DNA of 34,520 nucleotides, from NCBI GenBank assembly GCA_030698375.1, contig JAUYLL010000098.1, forward strand, positions 1 to 34,520, given 5' to 3'. The stretch comes from Nocardioides sp. Its GTDB lineage: Bacteria; Actinomycetota; Actinomycetes; Propionibacteriales; Nocardioidaceae. Under the pieces are notes generated by a model. It did not search any database. It was not told where the DNA came from and saw only the letters and a list, made by a program, of their open reading frames with translations. Of the stretch, positions 24,899 through 31,923 are shown one piece after another (positions within the stretch are counted from its first letter, which is position 1; every line of letters begins with the position of its first letter). Position numbers and translations under genes: made by a program.

Positions 24899-26902
24899 AT
24901 GCAGGGAGGGCAGGGCGGGTTGCGCCTGGACATCCAGGGGTTGCGGGCCGTGGCCGTCGTCCTGGTGGTGCTCGACCATGCGCACGTCCCGCCGTTCTCC
25001 GGCGGTTACATCGGCGTGGACGTCTTCTTCGTCATCTCGGGCTTCCTCATCACCGGCCAACTGCTGCGCACGCTCGAGAAGCGGGGCCGGATCGACTTCG
25101 GTGACTTCTACGCCCGGCGGGCGCGGCGGATCCTCCCAGCCTCCATCGTGGTCCTGCTCGCGACGCTGGCCGCCGCCGCGGTCTTCACCTCACCGCTGAC
25201 GTTCGCGGCCACCGCGCGCGACGCCGTGTGGACGGCGCTCTACGTCCCCAACATCCTCTTCGCCCTGGACGGCACCGACTACCTCGCCAGCACCGAGCCG
25301 TCGCTCTTCCAGCACTACTGGTCGCTGGGCGTCGAGGAGCAGTTCTACCTGCTCTGGCCGCTGCTGCTCATGGTCGGGTTCATCGCGCTCCGACGATCCC
25401 GACGCGCGGTCTTCCTACTGCTCTGTGGCCTCGTCGTCGCCTCGCTCGCGGCGAGCGTCGTGGTGACCGCCTGGCAGCAGCCCTGGGCGTTCTTCCTGCT
25501 CCCCACCCGCGCCTGGGAGCTCGGCCTCGGTGCCGTCGTGGCCTTCCTCGTCGCCGACGGGCGCGTGCTCCGGAGCCAGCGGACCGCCGCCGGGGTCGCC
25601 TGGGCCGGGCTCGCGGCGATCGGCGTCGCCGCGCTCGCCTACAGCGACACCACGGCCTTCCCCGGCATCGCCGCCCTCGTGCCCGTCGCCGGCGCCGCAC
25701 TGCTGATCTGGGCCGGCTCCCACGACGGGACGCCGACCCTGCCCGCCCGGCTCCTGGGCACCCGACCCGCGGTCTTCCTCGGCGAGATCTCCTACTCGAC
25801 GTACCTCGTCCACTGGCCGCTGCTGCTGATCCCCGCCGCGGCGCTCACCACCGACGGGCAGCTCCCCCTCGCGGCCACCGCGGCTCTCGGCGTACTCAGC
25901 ATCCCTGTGGCGTACGTCCTCCACCGCACCGTCGAGATGCCCCTGCGCTTCGCCCGGCCGCTCATCCGGCGCAGGCCGTCGGTCACGATCGTCGCCTCCC
26001 TGGCCGCCACGGCCCTGGTAGCCGGCGCAGCGGTCGGGGCCGGGGTCCTCGACCAACGTCGCACCCTCACCACCAGCACCACCATCGCCAAGGGCACCCT
26101 CCAGGACCCGCCGCCCCCCGCCGACGTCGTCCCCGCCAACCTCACCCCCACGCTGCGCGCCGCCGAGGACGACATCGCCTCGGTGTACGACGACGGCTGC
26201 CACCTCGACTTCGAGGCCACCCGTCCCGACGGCTGCCGGTTCGGCGACCCCGCCACGGCGACGCTCTCGGTAGCCCTGCTCGGCGACTCGCACGCCGCCC
26301 AATGGGTGCCCGCCCTCGAGCGTCTGGTCGCCGAGCAGGGCTACCACCTGGAGTCGCACTCCAAGAGCAACTGCCCGGCCGCCGACATCGTCAAGGAGAA
26401 CCTCGGCTCGCGCTACACCGCCTGCGAGGAGTGGCGCGCCGCGGTCATCGACCGGCTGAACGAGTCGTCCTTCGACGTCGTCCTGCTCGCGGGGTACCGC
26501 AACGGGAACGTCGAGAGCGACGGCGCCGAGGAGTGGAACCGCGGGCTCGCCGCCACCATCGAGGCGCTCGACGGCACCACCGTGGTCCTCGCCGACACGC
26601 CCTCGTGGCCGTTCGACCCGCCGACCTGCATCACCAAGAACCTCGAAAACCTGGCCGCGTGCACGCTGCCTCCCGAGGACACCCTCGGCTCACCCGGCTT
26701 CCTGCGGGCCGAGCGCGCAGCCGTCCGCGCGGCCGGCGGGGAATACCTCGACCTCACCGGCTACCTGTGCTCGAGCACGACCTGCCCCCCGGTCATCGGC
26801 CGCTACGGCGTCTACCGGGACTACAACCACATGACCGCGACGTTCGTCCGTCAGCTGGCCGAGCCGCTGCACCAGGAGCTGGTGGCGTACGCGGAGGAGT
26901 GA
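24899..26902 (+). CDS. OafA-type acyltransferase-3 membrane protein with C-terminal SGNH domain
   Basis: About 667 residues. The N-terminal acyltransferase-3 domain starts LRLDIQGLRAVAVVLVVLDH (Arg-His signature), then GGYIGVDVFFVISGFLITG and FYARRARRILPA. HYWSLGVEEQFYLLWP and EISYSTYLVHWPLL follow, with about 10-11 helices up to residue 390. The C-terminal domain has the SGNH nucleophile motif GDS at 462-464 and a catalytic Asp641-x2-His644 (DYNH), with several Cys pairs suggesting an extracytoplasmic, disulfide-bonded domain. Such proteins O-acetylate surface glycans or peptidoglycan, so this enzyme may decorate the polymer made by the upstream locus. ATG at 24,899 has a weak ribosome-binding site. 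It ends 6 bp from the convergent cupin gene. Confidence 0.93.
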   Translation: MQGGQGGLRLDIQGLRAVAVVLVVLDHAHVPPFSGGYIGVDVFFVISGFLITGQLLRTLEKRGRIDFGDFYARRARRILPASIVVLLATLAAAAVFTSPLTFAATARDAVWTALYVPNILFALDGTDYLASTEPSLFQHYWSLGVEEQFYLLWPLLLMVGFIALRRSRRAVFLLLCGLVVASLAASVVVTAWQQPWAFFLLPTRAWELGLGAVVAFLVADGRVLRSQRTAAGVAWAGLAAIGVAALAYSDTTAFPGIAALVPVAGAALLIWAGSHDGTPTLPARLLGTRPAVFLGEISYSTYLVHWPLLLIPAAALTTDGQLPLAATAALGVLSIPVAYVLHRTVEMPLRFARPLIRRRPSVTIVASLAATALVAGAAVGAGVLDQRRTLTTSTTIAKGTLQDPPPPADVVPANLTPTLRAAEDDIASVYDDGCHLDFEATRPDGCRFGDPATATLSVALLGDSHAAQWVPALERLVAEQGYHLESHSKSNCPAADIVKENLGSRYTACEEWRAAVIDRLNESSFDVVLLAGYRNGNVESDGAEEWNRGLAATIEALDGTTVVLADTPSWPFDPPTCITKNLENLAACTLPPEDTLGSPGFLRAERAAVRAAGGEYLDLTGYLCSSTTCPPVIGRYGVYRDYNHMTATFVRQLAEPLHQELVAYAEE

Positions 26903-26908
26903 GGGTGC

Positions 26909-27271
26909 TCAGCCACCCAGGGGCGCGTCGACGCGGCCGAAGTCGTCCTCGAGGCGGCAGATGTCGTCCTCGCCGGTGTAGGCGCCGCGCTGGACCTCGA
27001 CGATGACGAGCTCCTCCGAGCCGTCGTTGCACAGGCGGTGGGCGGCGCCCAGGGGGACGGAGATCGACTCGCCGGGGCCGATGACCCTGGTCTTGCCGTC
27101 GATGACGGCGGTGGCGACGCCGAAGATGACCACCCAGTGCTCCGAGCGGTGGTCGTGGGTCTGGTACGACAGCCGCATGCCCGGCTTCACGTGGATGCGC
27201 TTGACCTTGTAGCCCTCGGCGACGTCGATGACGTGCCAGGAGCCCCAAGGGCGCTCCTCCGAGTCGAGCAT
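26909..27271 (-). CDS. Small cupin, mannose-6-phosphate isomerase type II-like domain
   Basis: A 120-residue single cupin. RPWGSWHVIDVAEGYKVKRIHVKPGMRLSYQTHDHRSEHWVVIFG carries the metal-binding His/Glu set, and GESISVPLGAAHRLCN the second cupin motif. This corresponds to the C-terminal isomerase domain of bifunctional GDP-mannose pyrophosphorylase/phosphomannose isomerases, here stand-alone. It may interconvert fructose-6-P and mannose-6-P or act on another sugar. The ATG follows GGAGG at close spacing. It is divergent from the sigma-like fusion gene and convergent with the acyltransferase. Confidence 0.88.
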   Translation of the reverse strand: MLDSEERPWGSWHVIDVAEGYKVKRIHVKPGMRLSYQTHDHRSEHWVVIFGVATAVIDGKTRVIGPGESISVPLGAAHRLCNDGSEELVIVEVQRGAYTGEDDICRLEDDFGRVDAPLGG

Positions 27272-27327
27272 GGGTCCTCCGTCGAGTCGGTCTCACGCGG
27301 GGGCGGCCGCTCCCCGGCGAGCGCGAG

Positions 27328-27343
27328 GATACTTAACTGTATC
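27328..27343. promoter_or_regulatory. AT-rich inverted repeat in the cupin / sigma-fusion intergenic region
   Basis: GATAC (27328-27332) and GTATC (27339-27343) form a perfect 5-bp inverted repeat around TTAACT, in an otherwise very GC-rich 180-bp spacer between two divergent genes. Its placement suits an operator or a promoter element. No protein is assigned. Confidence 0.4.
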
Positions 27344-27451
27344 GTGGCCCGGAGCACCCGCACTGGCTGCGTGACCCCGACCAGGGTCGTTCGTTGGCCT
27401 CGGTGTGCGCACGCCCCGGGACGCCGGGGGCCCCTGATCAGAAGAGGCAGC

Positions 27452-28891
27452 ATGACCCTTCACGCCGACCCTTCGCTCGACCCCGCCTTAGACCCCGCTG
27501 TCGACGCAGGCCCCGAGGCACTCGACCAGCTCAGCGACATCACGCTCGTGACGCGCGTGCGCGCCGGCGACCTCGACGCCTACTCCACGCTCACCGCCCG
27601 CCACATCGACGCCGTCGAGACCCTGGCCGTGGCGCTCGGCGGGGAGCTGCGGCGTACCTCCCTCGTCGCCGAGACCTTCGCCCGTGCCCGCCGCGCCATC
27701 GAGGGTGCCGAGGGCCCCGGCCTGAGCGTGCGCACCTGGCTGCTGCGCCTGACCCTCTTCGAGTACGCCGCCCGCACCGTCCCGACCTCCCACCACCCCC
27801 ACGTCGCCGCCTTCGACGCCCTGCCCGCCGCCTGGCAGGTCGCGCTGTGGCACCTCGCCGTGGAGGGCGAGGCCGCCGAGGCCGTCGCGCTCTCGCTGGG
27901 CGCCACCCCGGCCGAGGTCCTCGGCACCGCACGCGGGGCCGTCGCCCAGATCCGCCGCAGCGTGCTGCGCGCCCACCGCCCCGCCGACCCGACGTCGACC
28001 TGCGCGGACCTCCACGACCGCTTCGGCACCGAGCACGACCAGCCCCTGTCGTCCGCCGAGCTCCGGCGCGCCGAGAAGCACGGCGACGTCTGCAGCACCT
28101 GCGCGGCCCTGCTCATCGACCTCGAGTCCGTCGCCACCGGGCTGCGGGACAACCTCGCCCACGGTGTCCTCGGCGGTGCCGCCGGCACGGTCTACCTCGC
28201 GTCCCGGCCCAAGCCGCTCTACGACCTCGCCCCGCCGGTCGCGCCCCTCCTCGCCGGCCTGCGGCGCGCCTCGGCCAGCAAGCTGCGACCCGTCATGGCC
28301 GGCGTGGCCGCCGTCGGGGTCGCCGCCGCCGCGGCCGCCGTGCTCCTGGGCCAGCCGGCCACCAACCCCGGCGAGGTGTACGACGCCGACGGTCAGCTGA
28401 TCGAGATCCGCCCCACCGGGCCCAGCGACCAGGGCGTCGTCGGCGAGTCGGCCATCCGGCTGACCTCGGTGGAGTCCACTCCCTCCGACGGCCTCCCGCT
28501 GGACCGGCCCGCCAACCCCGACCGCGCTCCGATCGAGAGCACCCCCGCCCCCACCCCGGCGTCGGGCCAGAGCAGCGGCAAGGGCTCCGGCACCGGCAGC
28601 GACGGCCAGAACGGCGGCCTCCCCGGCACCGATCCGCTGCTGCCCGACAACCCCGTGACCGGTGGCTCCGGCTCCGGTGGCTCCGGGAGTTCGGACGACT
28701 CCGGCGGCTCCGGCGGCGGCACCGCCCCGGCGCCGGTGAAGGTCGAGGTCAGCGGCAGCGGCGTGAAGGTCGAGACGTCGGTCGCGAAGACCGAGGTCCC
28801 GCTGCCCGAGGCTCCCGTCGTGACCGAGGTCGTCGACGAGGTGGGTGGCGTCGTCGACGAGGTCGGCGACAGCCTCGGCAGCCTGCTGTAG
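27452..28891 (+). CDS. Sigma-like / ZAS anti-sigma / transmembrane fusion protein
   Basis: A 479-residue protein. The N-terminal half resembles an ECF sigma factor: DITLVTRVRAGDLDAYSTLTARH... RTWLLRLTLFEYA as a weak region 2, and LPAAWQVALWHLAVEGEAAEAVALSLG as region 4. Next comes a zinc-binding anti-sigma motif, Cys184-x25-His210-x3-Cys214-x2-Cys217, the spacing of RsrA. One membrane helix (about 282-302) follows, then NPGEVYDADGQLIEIR and a Ser/Gly/Pro-rich exterior ending in Val/Glu-rich repeats. ATG at 27,452 follows AGAAGAGG. By analogy it could tether a sigma-like domain at the membrane and sense an external or redox signal. Residues needed for promoter recognition may be degenerate. 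A paralogue begins at 32,999. Confidence 0.8.
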   Translation: MTLHADPSLDPALDPAVDAGPEALDQLSDITLVTRVRAGDLDAYSTLTARHIDAVETLAVALGGELRRTSLVAETFARARRAIEGAEGPGLSVRTWLLRLTLFEYAARTVPTSHHPHVAAFDALPAAWQVALWHLAVEGEAAEAVALSLGATPAEVLGTARGAVAQIRRSVLRAHRPADPTSTCADLHDRFGTEHDQPLSSAELRRAEKHGDVCSTCAALLIDLESVATGLRDNLAHGVLGGAAGTVYLASRPKPLYDLAPPVAPLLAGLRRASASKLRPVMAGVAAVGVAAAAAAVLLGQPATNPGEVYDADGQLIEIRPTGPSDQGVVGESAIRLTSVESTPSDGLPLDRPANPDRAPIESTPAPTPASGQSSGKGSGTGSDGQNGGLPGTDPLLPDNPVTGGSGSGGSGSSDDSGGSGGGTAPAPVKVEVSGSGVKVETSVAKTEVPLPEAPVVTEVVDEVGGVVDEVGDSLGSLL

Positions 28892-28892
28892 C

Positions 28893-29318
28893 TCAGCAGT
28901 CGGCGCAGGTACCGAAGACGGTGAGGTGGCCGAGGTCGGCCGCGAAGCCGTGCTTCGCGCGCAGCGCGTCGACGAACGCGGACCCCTCCGCGGACCCCAC
29001 CGACAGCACGGCCCCGCAACTGCGGCAGACGAGGTGGAAGTGCTCGTCCTCCCCCATCGCGTGGTACGTCGGCGCCCGGTCGGAGAGGTGCGCGTGCCGG
29101 ATCAACCCGACCTCCTCGAGGACCTCGAGGGTGCGGTAGACGGTGGAGAGGTTCAGCGACGCCGAGGTCCGGCGTACCTCCGACAGGACGTCGTCGGGCG
29201 TGGCGTGCCGCAGCCGCTGCACCGCCGCGAGCACGAGCTCGCGCTGGGGCGTCGCCCGGTAGCCGCGGGCGCGCAGCCGCTCCTGCCAGTCCGTGCTGCC
29301 GGCCCCTGCCGCCCCCAC
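28893..29318 (-). CDS. Fur-family metal-responsive regulator
   Basis: About 141 residues. The winged-helix domain is YRATPQRELVLAAVQRL...LNLSTVYRTLEVLEEVGLI. The regulatory domain has HFHLVCRSCGAV and a C-terminal CADC, giving the two Cys-x2-Cys pairs of a structural zinc site. Metal specificity (Fe, Zn, Mn or peroxide sensing) cannot be read reliably. GTG at 29,318 has GAGGA seven bases upstream; the frame extends to a GTG at 29,357 overlapping the nitrobindin gene. It is probably co-transcribed with nitrobindin, 14 bp upstream, and converges on the sigma-fusion gene with a single base between stops. Confidence 0.93.
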   Translation of the reverse strand: MGAAGAGSTDWQERLRARGYRATPQRELVLAAVQRLRHATPDDVLSEVRRTSASLNLSTVYRTLEVLEEVGLIRHAHLSDRAPTYHAMGEDEHFHLVCRSCGAVLSVGSAEGSAFVDALRAKHGFAADLGHLTVFGTCADC

Positions 29319-29332
29319 GTCGTCGTCCTCGC

Positions 29333-29827
29333 TCAGGCCCGCTGGAAGCGCGCCCACAGGTGCGGCTGGAGCGGCTCGCCCATCGCGGCCATGTCGAAGG
29401 CGTAGAGCAGGTCGCCCTCGACGTTGCCGTAGAGCCGGTGGCCGGCGGTGTACTCCTTGGCCGTCTCGGTGCGCGCGACCGCGTCCGTGGCGATCTCGAG
29501 CTTCCCGTCGGCGGCCTTGCCGTGCCAGATCTCGACGAAGCCGATGTTGTGGGTCATCACCACCTCGACCTCACCGTCGGGCTTGCAGCGCACGAACCCG
29601 GTCTCGAGCGCGGCGTCGCGGACCTTCTGGCCCTGCTCGTCGACGATCCAGGCGCGGGCGTAGTAGTGGAAGAACGGGCGCCCGTCGTGGGTGAAGATCA
29701 GCTCCTGGCCGAACTGGAACTTCTCGATCGTCGGGTAGTCGCCGTGGCCGTTGCCGTGCCACGTGCCGAGCATCCAGGCGATCGGCGCACAGTTCGGGTG
29801 CAGGTTGTCGGGCAGCTCGAAGGGCAT
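29333..29827 (-). CDS. FABP-like nitrobindin (heme-binding, peroxynitrite isomerase type)
   Basis: A 164-residue beta-barrel protein. APIAWMLGTWHGNGHGDYPTI contains the GTW-x-GxG nitrobindin signature, and the C-terminus HLWARFQRA carries the predicted proximal heme histidine. EKFQFGQELIFTHDGRPFFHYYAR and EIWHGKAADGKLEI match the family. Nitrobindins bind ferric heme and isomerise peroxynitrite to nitrate. ATG at 29,827 follows GCGAGG. Together with the downstream Fur gene it suggests a metal or nitrosative-stress unit. Confidence 0.93.
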   Translation of the reverse strand: MPFELPDNLHPNCAPIAWMLGTWHGNGHGDYPTIEKFQFGQELIFTHDGRPFFHYYARAWIVDEQGQKVRDAALETGFVRCKPDGEVEVVMTHNIGFVEIWHGKAADGKLEIATDAVARTETAKEYTAGHRLYGNVEGDLLYAFDMAAMGEPLQPHLWARFQRA

Positions 29828-29885
29828 GGGACCTCGCTCGGTCTGGTCTCGGTCGGGCTCGGGATCGGCTCGCGGTTCAGGCTGG

Positions 29886-29993
29886 TCAGCGGGGGTCGCG
29901 GGAGGCCTTGAGGACCCGCACGACCAGCGTGCTGGCGATCCAGCCGGCGCCCACGACCGCGGCGATCAGCAGGACGACGAACAGGGCTTCCAT
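29886..29993 (-). CDS. Small single-helix membrane protein, 35 aa
   Basis: An ATG-initiated frame of 35 residues: one hydrophobic helix (LFVVLLIAAVVGAGWIASTL) followed by a basic tail ending KASRDPR. It fills the space between nitrobindin and the divergent DsrE gene, 58 bp upstream of nitrobindin. Codons are G/C-ending like true genes. Such peptides are usually missed by automatic annotation. The function is unknown, and without homologues the call is tentative. Confidence 0.5.
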   Translation of the reverse strand: MEALFVVLLIAAVVGAGWIASTLVVRVLKASRDPR

Positions 29994-30015
29994 GCGGCGA
30001 GCCTACGCTGGACCC

Positions 30016-30378
30016 ATGTCACGATCGCTGCTGGTCAAGGTCACTGCCGGGTCCGAGGATGCCGAGCGCTGCAACCAGGCGTTCACCGTCTCCGCGGCCG
30101 CCGTCGCCGTCGGAGCCGAGGTGAGCCTGTGGCTGACCGGCGAGGCCGCGTGGTTCGCCGTACCGGGGAAGGCGGAGGAGTTCGACCTCCCCCTCGCCAC
30201 CCCGCTGGCCGACCTGCGCGACATCGTGCTCGCCGGGGGCCGGATCACGCTGTGCACCCAGTGCGCCGAGCGCCGCGGGATCACCGAGGCCGACGTCGTC
30301 ACCGGCATCACCATCGCCGGCGCCGCCCGGTTCGCCGAGGAGGCGCTCGGCGACGGGGTGCAGGCGCTCGTCTACTGA
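30016..30378 (+). CDS. DsrE-family protein
   Basis: A 120-residue protein of the DsrE/DsrF-like fold. LLVKVTAGSEDAERCNQAFTVSAAAVAVGAEVSLWLTGEA matches the N-terminal strand-helix, and GRITLCTQCAERRGI carries two cysteines where sulfur-carrying family members have their active Cys. It is a likely cytoplasmic sulfur-relay or small-molecule-binding protein; the partner is unknown. The ATG at 30,016 has only a weak ribosome-binding site and is 22 bp from the divergent small membrane gene. Its stop overlaps the convergent hydrolase gene by 7 bp. Confidence 0.87.
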   Translation: MSRSLLVKVTAGSEDAERCNQAFTVSAAAVAVGAEVSLWLTGEAAWFAVPGKAEEFDLPLATPLADLRDIVLAGGRITLCTQCAERRGITEADVVTGITIAGAARFAEEALGDGVQALVY

Positions 30379-30968
30379 GAGCCGACGCGGTCCAGCAGTG
30401 CCCGGGACCGCTCGAGGACCAGCGCCGTCGCCGCCTCGTCGTACGAAGGCAGGCTGCTGTCGGTGAACAGGTGCTGGTCGCCCGGATAGGTGAACACCTC
30501 GGCGGTCTCGTGGCCGACGATCTCGAGCAGCTGGCGCGCGGCGTCGAGATCGCCCTCGTGGCCGAAGAACGGGTCGTCCTCCATCCCGTGCACCTGCACC
30601 GGCAGCCCGGTCGGCCACGGACCGAACGCCCACTCGCCGGTGACCGGGACGCACGCCTCGTAGAGCAGCGCTCCCCGCACCCCTTCACGGGTCTGGGCCA
30701 GCGGCTGCGCGGTCATCACGCCCCAGGAGATGCCGGCGACGACGACACCGTCGGGCAGGTCCGCGATCGCTGCGTCGATGCGTGCTCCGAGCACGTCCTC
30801 GGGCAGCGAGTCGGCGATCGCCATCCCCGCCTCCAGCGTCGGCGCGACCTGCCCGTCGAAGAGGTCCGGGGTGTGCACCGTGTGCTCGCTCCCGGCCAGG
30901 CGCTCGGCGAACCGGCGCACCCCCTCGGTGAGGCCGAGCACGTGGTGGAACAGCACGACGTGGGTCAT
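30372..30968 (-). CDS. Dienelactone-hydrolase-family alpha/beta hydrolase
   Basis: A 198-residue compact hydrolase. The nucleophile elbow is AGISWGVMTA (Ser81; classical dienelactone hydrolases have Cys here), with acid Asp131 or Asp132 in HGMEDDPFF and His166 in YPGDQHLFTD. HHVLGLTEGVRRFAERL and HTPDLFDGQ match the family N-terminus. It probably cleaves a small ester or lactone. ATG at 30,968 lies 20 bp from the 54-bp palindrome described below, so its promoter must lie in or beyond that element. It is convergent with DsrE. Confidence 0.9.
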   Translation of the reverse strand: MTHVVLFHHVLGLTEGVRRFAERLAGSEHTVHTPDLFDGQVAPTLEAGMAIADSLPEDVLGARIDAAIADLPDGVVVAGISWGVMTAQPLAQTREGVRGALLYEACVPVTGEWAFGPWPTGLPVQVHGMEDDPFFGHEGDLDAARQLLEIVGHETAEVFTYPGDQHLFTDSSLPSYDEAATALVLERSRALLDRVGSQ

Positions 30969-30987
30969 GACCCGACTCTAAGGCGGA

Positions 30988-31041
30988 AACTGATGGCGTA
31001 CGACGGTCTGCGGCCGGCTTTCCGGTCCGGAGCCGTCAGTT
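30988..31041 (+). repeat. 54-bp palindromic repeat, left copy
   Basis: The ends AACTGATGGC (30988-30997) and GCCGTCAGTT (31032-31041) pair with one T:G wobble. The centre can form an inner CCGG-cttt-CCGG stem. The element is therefore a hairpin-forming unit. It matches the right copy, read on the other strand, over the first 20 and last 11 bases with two mismatches; the middle differs but stays self-complementary. Confidence 0.85.
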
Positions 31042-31048
31042 GCCGAGC

Positions 31049-31801
31049 TCAGTCGGACCAGCGGGCTGCGAGCCGGGATCGTCCGGCCGGGGTGCAGCCG
31101 GACTCGCGGAGCAGCGCGCTCCATCGCGTGAGCCGACGGACGTCGCCCGGCCGCCCGAGAGCGCGGTCGACGTCCCGAGCGATCACCACCGGCGACCTCA
31201 CCACGTCGGTCGCCGTGTAGCCGTTCCGGATCCACCCGCAGTGCTGGAGATCGCGGGTCCGTCGGAGATCGTCGTGCTGTCGGGTCTGGGTGAGGTGCAC
31301 GCCGCCGTCGTACTCGTGGATCGTTCGCGTTCCGACCAGCCAGAGGTCGGCCCGGGCGACGAAACGGCCGTCGGAGTCACTCACCACGTGCTGGGGCTCC
31401 ACCTCGACCTCGAGACAGTCGTGCAGCACCCGCAGCAACGTCTCCCACGGGGACTCGCTCCGCCGGTCCGCCATGGCCAGCGCCCGACGCAGCGCGGGTG
31501 CACCCCGGCGACGCTGACTCGCGGCCGCGACCAAGTCGGGCTGAGGAACCCCGGCCGCCAGCGCGCCGTCGACGACGAGCACGAGGTCGAGCCCCCCAAG
31601 ATCGCGAGCGCACGCCAGGAGCGTCTCCCCCGGGCTGCTGACCCACAGGCCGCGGTGCAGCTCCCGCTCCGGGGCAGTCGGGTGTCGGCTGAACCGCAGA
31701 CCCCGACGGACGGGACCGTGCTCCGAGCGCCGGTGCAGGCCGTGCGACACCGCCACCCACTCCGCCCGCCGAGCACGACCCCGCATCCCGAGAGGCTCCA
31801 T
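31049..31801 (-). CDS. DUF559 / Vsr-like endonuclease-fold protein, probably internally shortened
   Basis: About 245-250 residues. The C-terminal half has the DUF559 core: ALRRALAMADRRSESPWETLL, then FVARADLWLVGTRTIHEYDGGVHL with the Asp and Glu-Tyr-Asp-Gly-x2-His set, then HDDLRRTRDLQHCGW. Its end, VIARDVDRALG...TPAGRSRLAARW, is also typical. Members have a Vsr-like restriction-endonuclease fold; substrates are unknown. The N-terminal part looks short: EWVAVSHGLHR runs straight into RRGLRFSRH, where as I recall family members of about 300 residues carry some 50 more. ATG 31,801 or ATG 31,786 (GGAG nine bases upstream) could be the start. Palindromes flank it on both sides. Confidence 0.75.
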   Translation of the reverse strand: MEPLGMRGRARRAEWVAVSHGLHRRSEHGPVRRGLRFSRHPTAPERELHRGLWVSSPGETLLACARDLGGLDLVLVVDGALAAGVPQPDLVAAASQRRRGAPALRRALAMADRRSESPWETLLRVLHDCLEVEVEPQHVVSDSDGRFVARADLWLVGTRTIHEYDGGVHLTQTRQHDDLRRTRDLQHCGWIRNGYTATDVVRSPVVIARDVDRALGRPGDVRRLTRWSALLRESGCTPAGRSRLAARWSD

Positions 31802-31869
31802 GGGGCGAGGGTGACGCCGAAGGCAGGAGAAGAGGGCCCGAGTCGCCGACCCTGGGGATGTCGTCCGGC

Positions 31870-31923
31870 AACTGACGGCTGGGGACGCCGAACGGCCCGC
31901 CGGAGCGTCGTACGCCGTCAGTT
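31870..31923 (-). repeat. 54-bp palindromic repeat, right copy (inverted)
   Basis: AACTGACGGC (31870-31879) and GCCGTCAGTT (31914-31923) pair perfectly over 10 bp. The centre contains a GCCG-tt-CGGC hairpin. The length is exactly that of the left copy, in opposite orientation. The hspR-like stop codon (31918-31920, read on the minus strand) lies within the outer arm. Confidence 0.85.

Noticed and set aside
26885-26925. GGGTG/CACCC hairpin at the acyltransferase-cupin junction as a terminator
   Set aside because: The stem is only 5 bp, without a T-tract, and partly within coding sequence.
27373-27388. GACCC/GGGTC inverted repeat upstream of the sigma-fusion gene
   Set aside because: A 5-bp GC-only match is expected often by chance in this composition.
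31049-31801. DUF559 gene as a restriction-modification system
   Set aside because: No methyltransferase or specificity subunit lies nearby; only a Vsr-like fold is shared with repair and restriction nucleases.
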